Positions 32,913 to 45,748 of a stretch of DNA of 64,000 bases are shown here, one piece after another. Location: positions 30,520,177 through 30,584,176 of the forward strand of contig JAJEKV010000001.1 in assembly GCA_021234155.1 (NCBI GenBank), in the 5' to 3' direction. Below the pieces are notes generated by a model. That model made no database searches, was not told where the DNA came from, and saw only the letters and a program-made list of their open reading frames with translations. Every line of letters begins with the position of its first letter. The stretch's first letter is position 1. Made by a program: the position numbers and the translations under genes. Source of the DNA: Isoetes taiwanensis. Taxonomy: Eukaryota > Streptophyta > Lycopodiopsida > Isoetales > Isoetaceae.

Positions 32913-34650
32913 AAACTTAACAAACATAATTTGAGATATTAATTACAGTCCCAATTTCTAGGGTGGAAATGATCTCAAGATTTGTAATGTCAGGTCCTAC
33001 AAGTGCGCACGATTGCGATGTTGAGGTTATAGAAACCTTAAGTAGTACATTAACTTGTGAATATTTCCTGTGAATTCGAAGTTTTAGGATCCCGACGTCG
33101 AAAATAGAACTTATTCTAAAAGGCTTAATCTGTGCATCTCTATAGAATAGTTGTGATATCGAGATTATGGAGATAGACAAATGATCAACTTAGAACTTTA
33201 CATGTGAAGACGACAAACTTAGTTTGTAGTTGTGGATGTACACACATTATGCTTCCACATTATTATTTGATGTATTGCATTTTAAATGTTGTTTCCTCTA
33301 GATCACTTTGATGTTGAGAAAGAAACAAATGAGGGCAATTTGTGAGTTAATAAAATTCAGTTTGAGTTCATTTCGATAGAGACTTTATGCAAATTGTTAT
33401 GTCACTTTTCTTATTTAATTTCTAACCTTTACAACCATGCAAAACACTCTAGTAGGAATCATTGTTTTAAAAGCATTGACCATAATATTGCTTGAGCATT
33501 GACCCTAGGTATAACCCCGACAGTTGAAGCTTCTGCAGGATTAGCTCCATTGATCTCCACAATGCTTAGTTAAAAATCACATATTGGTCTCGTTTAAAGG
33601 ATTCATGTGATCCGCAGTCATATCATTTTTGTCAATTCCTACTATTGTGTTCACATAGATTCAACCCTTTAACAACGACATGTTTTTGAATGATTTTCAT
33701 ATCTTATGATCATGATGCACATGGGAACTGTGGATTGCACTCAAATTAGCCTACCGTTATCATATACTCGATGGTACAAGATTTCTACAGGGAGGTCGAA
33801 TTTGGTGGTACAAGATTTTTGCCTGGAGGTCGAATACGTGGTTCTTTTAGAAAGTTTCAAGCCATATTGCAGGAGACCGTTGATGGAGAATGGTATCGAG
33901 ATCTGTAATTTGTTAGAGAATCAAAGTTGTAGTAGCCGAATCTGATGCTTGGTCTCTCGGCACGATGATCGAAGAAGAAAAAAAGTTAAATTTGTGAATG
34001 ATGCATTGCCAGTCAACTAACAAATATTGATCCGGTCAAATACCAAATGAATAGTGTTATTCATTTGAACCTTCGCAAATAGTTCAAAATTTAGATGGTG
34101 GTATTTGACAAAGCTTTCTTTAGAAAAGAACTTTACATATCGAATTAGCAGCGTTTGAGCAGTGTTTGCCAGATAAGTTGCATACTCTAATACATGTTAC
34201 ATACAAAATTCAAATGCAACCATTGAATGCCATTGACATGAACCTTCACAATAATGTTTTTCTGTTTTGAATATTTCAGAAGAACGTTGAATATTGGATG
34301 ATCATATCGCACAGGTAATAACTGAGCAAGCTGCTTATAACTGATAACACAAACAGTGATTCCATCAGTATAGACGGGACATAAAAGAACCTGGAAATAA
34401 CACAGACACAATTTCTTTTGAATGAAATAGATTTATTACCAGAGCATTGAGTACAACAAACTTTTTGCCAATTACACGCTTTCTTTTCATATTCTATGAC
34501 TGCTGGAAAACGATGTCATTCAATCAACAAATAAAATAACTTGAAATGACATATATTACAAATAAAGGAGCAGCTGCTAATACCTGTCAAAGCACTGATG
34601 CTTAATCTGCAACTAGCCAAAGCATTTCCTCAATCCAATAGATAGTAAAA
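32913..34650. other. no gene recognised
   Basis: AT-rich sequence with no recognisable protein, RNA gene or transposon end; its duplicate is 44,005-45,745. Direct repeats of TGGTACAAGATTT and GGAGGTCGAAT lie at about 33,770-33,830. Confidence 0.45.
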
Positions 34651-34656
34651 AGCATG

Positions 34657-35276
34657 TCATCCAATGCCACTTTTTCTGACAGTCAACACTTTAAGAAGAC
34701 AATCCCAAGATTGCCACCTCTTTTCCTCATAAGATGGCACCAAGCACCGTGCTCCTCTCTTGTTTGTTAAATTCAACCACGTAATCTTCACTTTCCTGTC
34801 TTTTTCATTTACTGCATTAACAAGAGCATACCAACAACCATCAGATGAGGTCAAATGGGGTGCAGAACTATGTTTGATAGCTTGAACAGCAACAACATCC
34901 TCCTCCAAAGGCCAAATAGGAATATTTCCAGGCTTATGCAATTGAAGTAGCCTATTGGGCAATGTCATAGTCTTGGTCTCAAGTGCAATAGTCCTTGTAT
35001 CTCTCGCTGTCCTCATGGGCAAAATGCATATTTCTCGAAGTATGTAGCGGACTGGCAAGATAGACTCATAATTGAATAAAGGCTCCATTCCTTCAGCCAA
35101 GATGGGCATTCCAGTTGCATCATCAAAATCAATACTAGAATTTAGTAGCTGGTATCTATAATAGTCTGCTGCAAAATACACATTTGTTTCAGATCCTTCT
35201 TTATGGGAGAAAATATACCTGAGCTTACCATACCATTGTCCTTCACAACTATCCTTATTTTGAACTACCATAGTAT
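34657..35276 (-). pseudogene. 3' exon of TNP2-like transposase gene, orphan copy in unit 1
   Basis: This is an open C-terminal stretch of about 204 codons on the minus strand (SCEGQWYGKLRYIFSHKEG, then YFAADYYRYQLLNSSIDFDD and VKITWLNLTNKRGARCLV, ending VRKSGIG). It matches the end of the gene at 45.7-48.3 kb, whose remaining exons lie to the right of unit 2. The tandem duplication carried only this part, so the copy has no 5' exons and its first codons abut gypsy sequence at 35,277. It is intact here, whereas the equivalent in unit 2 has several 1-nt indels. The WYGKLRYIF opening resembles the C-terminal region found after TNP2 domains in plant CACTA proteins. Confidence 0.7.
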
Positions 35277-36966
35277 CCCTTCCTTGTCAATCTTGCACAA
35301 AACATCTTCATTTAGCCTAAACTTTTTGCACTTCTCCTTGAATCTCCTCTCTTGGCTGCTACTCAAGTCTTTTGGCACCTCATTATACTTCAAGTATCTC
35401 CTGATGTCATATTGCTAATCTATTTCTTTCTCATGAAAAGCAACAAGGTTAGTAGCCATAATAGCATCACTCTCCCTCTTGATCTTCATATTCAAATAGA
35501 GCATTGAGAAGGTAGGAGGTTGGATTATTGACTAGGTGGACTATTTTCACACTAATATGATAGGATTGAACTTTACATGCCCATTTACAAAGTTTAGCTT
35601 TTGGCTGATTTTTGGCAAAGAGAAGAGACATGGGGTTTTGTTTCATAAACACTTACATATGGCTATTTTGCAAGAGATATCCTTGCCTATCTATCATGAA
35701 CATGAGGGCCGATGCACTCTTTTCAAGCTTCGAGTACATATGCCCAATTTTAGACCAAATCTTGCTTGCAAAAGAGACAATCCTATCTTCTTGAAGTAAT
35801 GCCAAACCTATCGCTCTTTTTGTGACATTAACGTAGGCTTGGAAAGGCTTCTCAAGGTCTGAAGGTTTCAACAAGGTAGACTGGCATATGGCATCTATGA
35901 TTCTTTCAAATGCATCTTGGCAAGTCTCATTTCAATCTACTAGCATGTGTTTGCTCTCATTCTTTATGAATTTTCCTACCTTCATGAGGCTCGAAATAGC
36001 ACATATAGTGTGTGTGAGAAATGAGGAGCTACATTCTCAAAAACCTGGTCATACCTAAGAAGCCCTTGATTTGCTTGAGAGTTCTTGGAGGAGTGAGTTT
36101 CTTCAAGGCTTCTACTTTATTTGGAGCAACTTGGATGCCATTAGTGGAGACTTCATGACCCAATAGATCTCCCTTTGAGCACAAGAAGACACAACTCTTT
36201 GGGTTTAAGCTTACTCCTCCCTTCCTACACATAGAGCACAACTTAGTGACATAAGCAAAATGATCTCTAATAGAAGTGCTCAAACACAAATCATCTAGGA
36301 ACACTCTAAAAAATGAGGAAGGCATATCCTTGAATATAGCATCCATTGCACTTTGGAATGTGTTTGAGGCATTCATGAGTCCAAACGGCATTCTCCTCAT
36401 AGCAAAGATTCCCAAGGTGTGATGATAGCCGTTTTGGGGTGATCCTCCTCTTTGATGCTTATTTGGTTGAACCCTAAAAAACTGGGAAGGAATACATCTT
36501 CTTACCTGCAACAACATGTAAAACTTCTTCCAAAAAAGGCTAAGGATAACAATCTTTAATAGTTGCCTTGTTTAGATCCTTATAATCAATGCATATCCTA
36601 ATTGTCTTGTTCTTTTTCTCAACAGGGACAATGCAAGACAACCATTTAGGGTTTACAATCCCTGAAATCACACCAACATCCTTCATTTTATATATTCTTC
36701 CTTGATAAGACAAAGCAAAGATCCATTTATCCTTCTTAGTTTTTGCATAATTGGTTTTATGCCTTCCTTGATCTTAATTTCAAACTCACACACATTCTTG
36801 TCAACACAATCAGTTCATTATAGTCCCAAGCAAATACATCCTTCCATTCATCAAATAATTTCACAACAAAGCCTTCATCTTTTTCTTTAAGCAAATCACC
36901 AACATATAGTACTCTACTTTGACCATTCTTTTGAACTTTTACCTCTTTAACTTGGATTTACCTTAT
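35277..36966 (-). mobile_element. gypsy copy 3 remnant duplicated in unit 2
   Basis: This is the duplicate of 24,211-25,900: native RNase H remnants (35,467-35,874) and reverse transcriptase (36,029-36,517) with FRVFLDDLCL. In this copy one C is missing near 36,412, which fuses a preceding out-of-frame stretch to the reverse transcriptase; this is an indel effect, not an N-terminal extension. Confidence 0.85.
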
Positions 36967-37974
36967 TTTAGGTCCTTTTCCATGACCCTGCTGTCTTATA
37001 ATTAGAGAACTATGATTGGGCCACATCATCAGATAAGACACCAGGGCTTTTCCACGGTGTGTTTTTAGACATGTCTCATTTGAATTTCGTACAAAGATGG
37101 TGTGTGCATTTTCTTCTGGGGAAACCCCACAAAATGCGGCGACCAAGCTTGGCTAATCCTGGGCCTTCTTGGCGCAATCTTAGGGCGACCAAAAATAAGT
37201 TGCGAATCACGCCAGATTTGCGGTCCGTCGGTTTGATCTACTCAAAGTTTTTGGCTTTTGTAACCAATTGGGCGAATCGTGGGCTGGCCCTCAATCTCAG
37301 ACTTGTGAGCATCCTAAATCAAGCATTTGCAGGCCAAAATCTGGCCGAAATCAAGCATTTGCAGGCTGGCCCTCCATCTCAGACTTGTGAGCATCCTGAA
37401 TCAAGCATTTGCAGGCCGAAATCTGGCTGAAATCTGGCCGAAATCAAGCATTTGCAGGCTGACCCTCCATCTCAGACTTGTGAGCATCCTGAGTCAAGCA
37501 TTTGCAAGCCAAAATCTGGCCGAAATCTGGCCCTAATCAAGCATTTGCAGGCTAGCTCGTTTTACGCTCACGGTAATGCGGTCTGTTTTTCTATTGCGCT
37601 TCCTCGTGTTTTGATTCGAGTTACGTGTTGCATGCCTGATGCAACAATGAAAAACAATAGTAGAAACATTGGGAATGAAGAGTCAGTGTATGAAGGAGAT
37701 GCTTCCATGTTCGATGCTTCAATCTGCTTTCCCTGTTCGATGCTTTCCCTGTTCAGCTTTCCCTGTTCGATGCTTCAATGAAGAGGCATGTGGAAAACCA
37801 AGATTATAAGACATGTCTATTTTAACCGTAAATGTCTTTTTCTGAAGTAATGGAAAACTGATTTGTTTAAGACGTGTCCTATTATGACATGGCGCTGACA
37901 TGGAGCCCAAAAGGGTGTCTTAAAAAAATATGACAGCCATATAATAAGAGTGCTGTGGAAAAAGGGCCTTAGTG
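36967..37974. mobile_element. CACTA-like non-autonomous element (unit 2)
   Basis: This is the duplicate of 25,901-26,902 with the same ends (TAGTG at 37,970-37,974). Its central part differs from unit 1 in two short patches. Confidence 0.6.
37290..37560 (+). repeat. minisatellite, TCAAGCATTTGCAGGC core (unit 2)
   Basis: Duplicate of the array at 26,225-26,495 with small differences in spacer lengths. The TTTCCCTGTTCGATGC array is also repeated, at about 37,705-37,778. Confidence 0.75.
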
Positions 37975-38280
37975 ATCTTAAGCATGAATTGCATAGAGAT
38001 CATTTACTAAGGGTCAGATTTTCATTCAAAACAACATCGTAGAGTAAAATTCTTCAATCCCAAGCTCTGTAGTCTTGTGTATAGGTTCAAAAATGTTAAT
38101 AACAAAGGATTTCTTGCAATTTGCCTCAAAAATCCATGGATTTATGAAGCAAAGAAAGCAGATTCAAGCATTCAAAGATCAATCCAGCATGTACCAAAGG
38201 TAATCCAGACGATTCTGATGCCGAGAGCCCTCAAAAATCTTTTGAGCAAAAAATCCCTTTGCAAAATACTCTATTTCTTT

Positions 38281-38442
38281 GAGCAAATTTGCATCCTTTT
38301 TGTCAAAAACAACCTGATGCACATGACTTACAAGTTTAGCAGAGACTGAAGGAGGTGTCAGAATTAAAAAAAGACTTCATTTGTTTGATATATGAAAATT
38401 TACTTGCTAGTTTATAGAATTGTGACAGTCTGCTTGGAACCC
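38281..38442 (+). repeat. leader module (unit 2)
   Basis: Duplicate of 27,209-27,370, with only a couple of single-base differences. Confidence 0.65.
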
Positions 38443-39551
38443 TAAAAAGGCTCTAATGCCAAGATCTAGCTAATTTGTTGATTCGGCCGGCTAATCATAG
38501 TTAGAAGGACTCAAATATTCATTAAACATGCCAAAAAACCTGTAAACCACTAAAAAACAAGCAAATAAGATGGATTGGGCAAGACTCGGACTGGAATAAG
38601 GGAAGTGGAAAAGAGAGCTTGGGTTACAGAAGAAATACGAAGGATTCCAGCATGATTGACGACCAACAAACCTTTGGCGATGACAGCTTCTTGCTCTAAC
38701 ACACGAAAACACCTTCCTTGTTCGAAATTTTTTTTTTTAAGGCAAAAACCTATATTATAATGTTATCACTAGCTGCCATATAATCAAACTCTATAGCCCA
38801 GATTCTGCCATGTGGCAAGCCATTCATTTCTTCTGCCACTGGCAATAACATGGTGAATCATTGCAACCCTCCGATCTGAGTGCCAAAAAAAGGTCGTGGC
38901 CATTACTGCGGATCGAGCACCCCTTGCTTCTTCTGCCTTATTTGTTTATGCTTTTTACAAGATCTCTAATTTCTTTCCTTTCCGGCGGTATAGCCATTCA
39001 CTGCTTCATGATTCTGTGGATTTTTGGAGCTAGCAATTTTGGCACGGTCGCAGACCGCCAATCCTTTTTCTCGCCATCTTTTTCGGGCGATCGGACAACC
39101 CGTGAAGTTTTGCGCAACTTCAATTTTTTCACAGTTTTTTTTTTGTTGTGAATTTTCCAAGATATGTTTTGGAACTGGCAAATCATGCACGTTGCTCTTT
39201 TGATCGTGCCCAGCATAGGCCTAGCAATGTTTATTGCCGATGAGAATTTGGAGTTCAAGCGGTTCGAGAGATGGTATATCCGTTTGATCCCCGCAAGCTT
39301 GCAAATGCAGCTCTATAACATGAATCTAACGACTTTTGTTTGCCAAATAATGCATGCCAAATAATGCATGTTGTTCTTCCTCCGAAGCTTTTTTTTTGTC
39401 TTACCCTTGAAGCTCCATTGACAGAGAAGGTAGCCTTATGTTGTGTTTTACTGCATGTTGTTGTGGTTTGTGAGCTGGAAATGGTTGTTTGCTAGGTTTT
39501 AACCAGAACATGGCGGATCAGATTTGCGGGTCGAAAACAGTTGTTTGCAGG

Positions 39552-40810
39552 CATAGTTGGGCCGACCCACCGACCTAGCCGACCTGCCGACCTAGGTGGG
39601 AGAAGACCGACCTAGGTGGGGATTTTTTGCCGACCTACCGACCTATTCTGCCAAAATTCAAACAATATCTACATAGAGAATCAATACTTCATAGCAAGTT
39701 GTTTCTCATGAATTTCAGACAAAAACTGTGGAGTCCTAAAAACTGTGGAGTCCTGACAACAGTAGCAAGAGAATTTAACATTGAAAATTGTAAGAAAGAT
39801 TGAGGCTGTAGAACAACAAAACAGAGTCTATAAATTCTCAAACCAAGTTGAACAAACTCAAGCATCCGAAGGTAGTGTTGGAAAATAAAAAGCCATACAC
39901 TGCAAATTCAAAATACACCATACACCCAAAGAAGCGGGGAATGAAGATATTATTAGAGATATATTCTTCTTAAGAATGATTAATAAGTAGGTACCGTGGT
40001 GGTGGAGCAAGCAACGGCGTCGAACAAATTGTATGATAGCCTTTCTTTGGGCTGATCCAGTGCCCGGTCCCATTCTCAGTAGGCATGATGAAGATTTTAA
40101 GTGAAGCTCTAACGTTAGGCAAGACAAAATTTGAAAAGGATTTGTGTTTACCCAACAACAAAGAAGGAAGTTCCATCCAAATGCCATGGCTGCACAAATC
40201 TTTCCGTGTTCGGAAGATTATTTCGATAAATCCGTGATATTCACGGTGCTATTCTTTGGATGGGTCAAAGCAAATCTAAAGTTCTCCCTTTCTAAGGAGA
40301 TGCATTATAGCCTTCTATGTAAGCAACAGAATAAAACTTGAAAACTTAACATAAACATATAAATAATGACTCAATCGCCATCGCAATCGGTGACCTAATA
40401 TAATCGGGGACCTAATAATTGCTAATCGCTCATTGGAATGAGACATAATACAATAGAACAAAGGCAAGACTGACCTCAAAATGGTACCGTTTCGGCATCT
40501 TTAGATTAGTCTTCCATCCTAGAATCGAAAAAATTGTGCAACAAGCTTACTTGGAGCTCGATTGGGCTATGTCTTGGCCTTACATCGATTGAAACAGGCC
40601 TTGAGGACTCGGTAAAGGGATTTGGATGCGAAATCTAGTCCAAAATGCTCGATTCGCTGTTTCAACGCCTACGGGATGCAAGGCGAAAAGGGGGGGATTT
40701 TTTTTTTTGGCCTTTTAAGACCCATCCGACCTTGGGTCGGATTAGGCCGACTCCGACCTAGGTCGGAAACGCTCGGATTTTAGGGCCGACCTAGGTCGGC
40801 CCCAACCATG
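39552..40810. mobile_element. hAT-like non-autonomous element with 8-bp TSD (unit 2)
   Basis: Duplicate of the element at 28,479, with the same TTTGCAGG flanks (39,544-39,551 and 40,811-40,818). It is 1,259 bp long. Most of the extra length is an additional copy of the GACCTAGGTCGG palindromic segment near 40,770. Confidence 0.8.
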
Positions 40811-42124
40811 TTTGCAGGGAAGAGCAATAGTAGTCTCGGAACTGAAATGCCATCTTTGGGCCATGTTTTGGCTTCATAGTCTGTGTATAATCCTATATCC
40901 TATTCGGATAGATGAAAGAGGAGCGCTCCAATGAAGTAGATATTGCGCTCTCGCAAAGCGAATTTGGCAGTCAAAACTGCAATTTTTGTGGCCTCAACTT
41001 ATTTTATGACGATCCAAGCACTTGCATGATGCATCTTTATCTTCTTCAAAATCAACAGGGCATGGGTTTGGCAGAGTTTCGAGATGGCAGAGCTTCGAGA
41101 TGCATCCAGCATGTGTGTGCAAATGGCTTTAGTTGGAGTATTAATGCTCGGGTAATGCTTCTCCTTTATAATCGCTTTTGTGCTTATGGCTCAAATGAAA
41201 TATGTAGCTTAGGTTTTTGCAAGTGATCTTGATAGAAGTGTAGCAAATGTTTGTCCTTTTTTTTTTTTTTCTTCTTGAGACTATTCTTTGGATGCTATTT
41301 TCTGATGTCTATTTCTTCAGGAGTTGTTTTGGATTCTTTGCTAGTGCACATTGGATTGGTTAAAAGCAGGTATCCACTGGCAGTTTTCTATTTGTCCCGT
41401 AACATGTTTCGAATTGAAGCATCCATTTTCAAATTTCTATCTTGTATTATGTTAAACAACTCCAACAACCTTTCATTTTGTGCATGTTGCCCACAAGAGG
41501 CTCTCTTCATTTAGTGCAGAAGTTATTCAGTATATGAAAAATTAGGAGGTTTCAACATCTATTCCCCTTGGCTTTGCTTCTGTAGTATATGATATTGACT
41601 TACCATTTCACAACAATTTTTCATTTCGTATATCATCACAGTGCTACTAATTTCTCGAGACCTTTTTGAATGTCATTTCATTTTGCAGACATATAGGAGC
41701 TTATGGCGTTTGTTTTGAAATAGAAGGAGCTTATGGCGTTTGTTTTGAAATAGAAGTCGCTCCATTTCTTGCAATAGAGCTCTTCAAAGAGGGATAACAA
41801 AAAAAAAAGGAAAGAGATAGAACATGCATAAATACCATCTGCCATAGACATTTATGATTTGTTCTTTGGACTAACTTTATTGATATATTTCAAAAAAGTT
41901 AGCGGTCTTGCCCATGAGGATTAGGTAGGCTCATAGCGATGCCAATAAACAAGAATAGAAATATGCTATGTATATAAAACTCTACTCAACAATATAGTGC
42001 AAGAATTAAACGCCATTAACTTATCTTTGCGCACTACGCACCACATGTCTCGATACAACAATAGAGAAGATAAGAAGGCAATCGAAGAGAAAAAATCATT
42101 CTAGAAATGAAAATGGATAGATGA

Positions 42125-42226
42125 GGAGGTTAACCTCCCCTTCAAGGGGGTTATGCAAAATAACCCTTAGGCCGTTAGGCCGAGAGGGTTATTTGCATAA
42201 CCCCCGTGAAGGGGAGGTTGACCTCC
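42125..42226. repeat. foldback hairpin (unit 2)
   Basis: Same hairpin as 31,021-31,122, with no base difference that I can see. Confidence 0.8.
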
Positions 42227-43180
42227 CTTAAACCAATGGGCGAGAAGATTTTTTGAACAAATAAAAGGACGGGTCGGGGTTTCCTTTGTTCACGAGAGGA
42301 GTTTCGTGAGGCAGATCCGGCGGCAGTTTAGTGATCGATGGAGGCTTGGCACCGAAGCAAGGGCAAGCAAGCTATGGCGACGTTTTTCCAAGGCGCCAAC
42401 CAGCATTAGGTACAAATTTTTATGTTTTCTTGTCTCATTGCAAAATTTTTGCTTATTTCTACATATTCTTGGCAGATTTACAGACATGCTCATGCTCTTG
42501 ATCACCAAATCGTGCAGATCCTGAAGCACAGCTTGGATTGCAGCAAAGAAAAGGCAAGCAAAGCAAAACGGAGCCATCCCTTGAAATAATATTTTGCAGA
42601 TGCAGCTGCCGGATTGAAGCCCTGTGGCAAGGTCGTTCTCCAATATTCAGAGCATAGTCGCTGATAAGAAGGCTAAAAGTACATTCAATATACAGGGTTC
42701 AAGAATATCATTTTAAAGAAGGCATTAAGCAGCAACGAAGACGTCTGAATCTCTTTTAGGGATTAAATTTTTGATATTCTTCTGGAAATTGAAGGCATAT
42801 TCAGGTTTTTGACTTAGATGACTCATTGCATCTAATGATTCATAGGGTTTGCAGATCATTCTGAACTCTAGGCCATAGCTGACATGCATTTCAAGAAATG
42901 GCCGCAATTATTGGATTTTCCAAGTATCCCTTGAACCGCTTAAGAGTGTAATGTTTTATCTAAAAATATTATGGCTGTCCGATGGCTTTTCTTTTCCTAT
43001 GGTTTGCAGATAGCTCATTCTTCCTTCATGCTGAAGCTGGTAAGGGCTTTCTTCTTTTGCTCCTCTTTTACAGGATGCTTGTAAGAGCGATGGCAAGCTT
43101 CAGCTTACAGGAGGCACATTAGGGCGGCCCTGCTTCTTTGTTTTGAACAGGACGATTTTGAACAGGCATTATTGTTTCCG

Positions 43181-44004
43181 TGTGGTTTTTAATAGACTGC
43201 AAATAAACTCTCTATAATATGTATATCACAAGGCACCCAAAAATTTAACCATTATAAATAACCACTAACAAACCACTACAATAGTGGTTTTCTGAGCAGA
43301 AATACTTTTTTCTCAATAAAATCCACATATTGAAGTGGTTTTTAAAATGTGAATGTGGTTTTATATGCTAGTTTATACTCTAATATGGTTATTTGAAAGT
43401 GATAAAGTTTTTTATCAAGGTTTTTGGTACTGATTTGACATGTCATGATGGTTAATCATGCAGTTTGCAACATTGAGAGTAAGAAAGGGATATTTACTAG
43501 TTTTTTAAGATGTGTAGATGGTTTTGAGAGCGGATTTAACTGGTAATACTTCAAGGTTTTTTATATAGTTTAATAACATGTTTTTGTTTGTGGTTTTTCA
43601 TCCTAGTTTTGCAAGAAAACACGACATGCCAAAATGTTAGTGTTTTTTTACTATAAATACTTTAATGGTTCTAGACATAGCATTTTTCATGTGAGGTTTT
43701 CCATAATAATTTCTAAGCTAACATGACTTGCCAAATTGTTACTAGTTTTTTAATATGGTTTGTTGATTGACTTTTGCAATTTCTTATTCACAAAAGAATG
43801 CTAGTGGTTTTTGTCATGGAACATTTAAATCATTGTGTGGTTTTATTTCTGCTTTCCTAAGTTATTATGACTTTAAATTACATGTGGTTTTTAACATGGT
43901 TTTGCTGGTCAATCTTCGCAAGATGGAAGCTAACGTAGTCTATATAGTCAAATCTTTCATGGTTTTTTCTTTATAGTTGATGGTATTTTATAGTGGTTTT
44001 ATCT
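43181..44004 (+). repeat. array of GTGGTTTT motifs, CACTA-subterminal-like (unit 2)
   Basis: Duplicate of the array at 32,105-32,912. It carries about 17 extra bp near 43,220, and CACTACAATAGTG where unit 1 has CACTACGATAGTG. Confidence 0.5.
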
Positions 44005-45748
44005 AAACTTAACAAACATAATTTGAGATATTAATTACAGTCCCAATTTCTAGGGTGGAAATGATCTCAAGATTTGTAATGTCAGGTCCTACAAGTGCGC
44101 ACGATTGCGATGTTGAGGTTATAGAAACCTTAAGTAGTACATTAACTTGTGAATATTTCCTGTGAATTCGAAGTTTTAGGATCCCGACGTCGAAAATAGA
44201 ACTTATTCTAAAAGGCTTAATCTGTGCATCTCTATAGAATAGTTGTGATATCGAGATTATGGAGATAGACAAATGATCAACTTAGAACTTTACATGTGAA
44301 GACGACAAACTTAGTTTGTAGTTGTGGATGTACACACATTATGCTTCCACATTATTATTTGATGTATTGCATTTTAAATGTTGTTTCCTCTAGATCACTT
44401 TGATGTTGAGAAAGAAACAAATGAGGGCAATTTGTGAGTTAATAAAATTCAGTTTGAGTTCATTTCGATAGAGACTTTATGCAAATTGTTATGTCACTTT
44501 TCTTATTTAATTTCTAACCTTTACAACCATGCAAAACACTCTAGTAGGAATCATTGTTTTAAAAGCATTGACCATAATATTGCTTGAGCATTGACCCTAG
44601 GTATAACCCCGACAGTTGAAGCTTCTGCAGGATTAGCTCCATTGATCTCCACAATGCTTAGTTAAAAATCACATATTGGTCTCGTTTAAAGGATTCATGT
44701 GATCCGCAGTCATATCATTTTTGTCAATTCCTACTATTGTGTTCACATAGATTCAACCCTTTAACAACGACATGTTTTTGAATGATTTTCATATCTTATG
44801 ATCATGATGCACATGGGAACTGTGGATTGCACTCAAATTAGCCTACCGTTATCATATACTCGATGGTACAAGATTTCTACAGGGAGGTCGAATTTGGTGG
44901 TACAAGATTTTGCCACGGAGGTCGAATCACGTGGTTCTTTTAGAAAGTTTCAAGCCATATTGCAGGGAGACCGTTGATGGAGAATGGTATCGAGATCTGT
45001 AATTTGTTAGAGAATCAAAGTTGTAGTAGCCGAATCGATGCTTGGTCTCTAACACGATGATCGAAGAAGAAAAAAGTTAAATTTGTGAATGATGCATTGC
45101 CGATCAACTAACAAATATTGATCCGGTCAAATACCAAATGAATAGTGTTATTCATTTGAACCTTCATAAATAGTTCAAAATTTAGATGGTGGTATTTGAC
45201 AAAGCTTTCTTTAGAAAAGAACTTTACATATCGAATTAGCGGCGTTTGGCGGTGTTTGCGGATAAGTTGCATACTCTAATACATGTTACATACAAAATTC
45301 AAATGCAACCATTGAATGCCATTGACATGAACCTTCACAATAATGTTTTTCTGTTTTGAATATTTCAGAAGAACGTTGAATATTGGATGATCATATCGCA
45401 TACAGGGTAATAAGCGAGCAAAAGCGCTTATAACCGATAACACAAACAGTGATTCCATCAGTATAGACGGGACATAAAAGAACCTGGAAATAACACAGAC
45501 ACAATTTCTTTTGAATGAAATAGATTTATTACCAGAGCATTGAGTACAACAAACTTTTTGCCAATTACACGCTTTCTTTTCATATTCTATGACTGCTGGA
45601 AAACGATGTCATTCAATCAACAAATAAAATAACTTGAAATGACATATATTACAAATAAAGGAGCACTGCTAATACTGTCGCCAAAAACGATGCTTAATGC
45701 GCAACTAGCCAAAGCATTTCCTCAATCCAATAGATAGTAAAAAGCATG

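Larger units (their letters stand above)
24211..35276 (+). repeat. 11-kb tandem segmental duplication, unit 1
   Basis: This segment (11,066 bp) recurs directly downstream at 35,277-46,366. The left edge reads ACCCCTTCCTTG, the junction TATCCCTTCCTTG (35,277) and the right edge TATCCCCTTTTG (46,367), so the breakpoints share CCCTT. Contents in order are gypsy pol debris, CACTA-like element, leader module, hAT-like element, hairpin, GTGGTTTT array and the 3' exon of a TNP2-like gene. Confidence 0.95.

Noticed and set aside
36029-36517. Apparent N-terminal extension of the RT frame in unit 2
   Set aside because: It arises from one missing C near 36,412 relative to unit 1, which joins an out-of-frame stretch to the RT.
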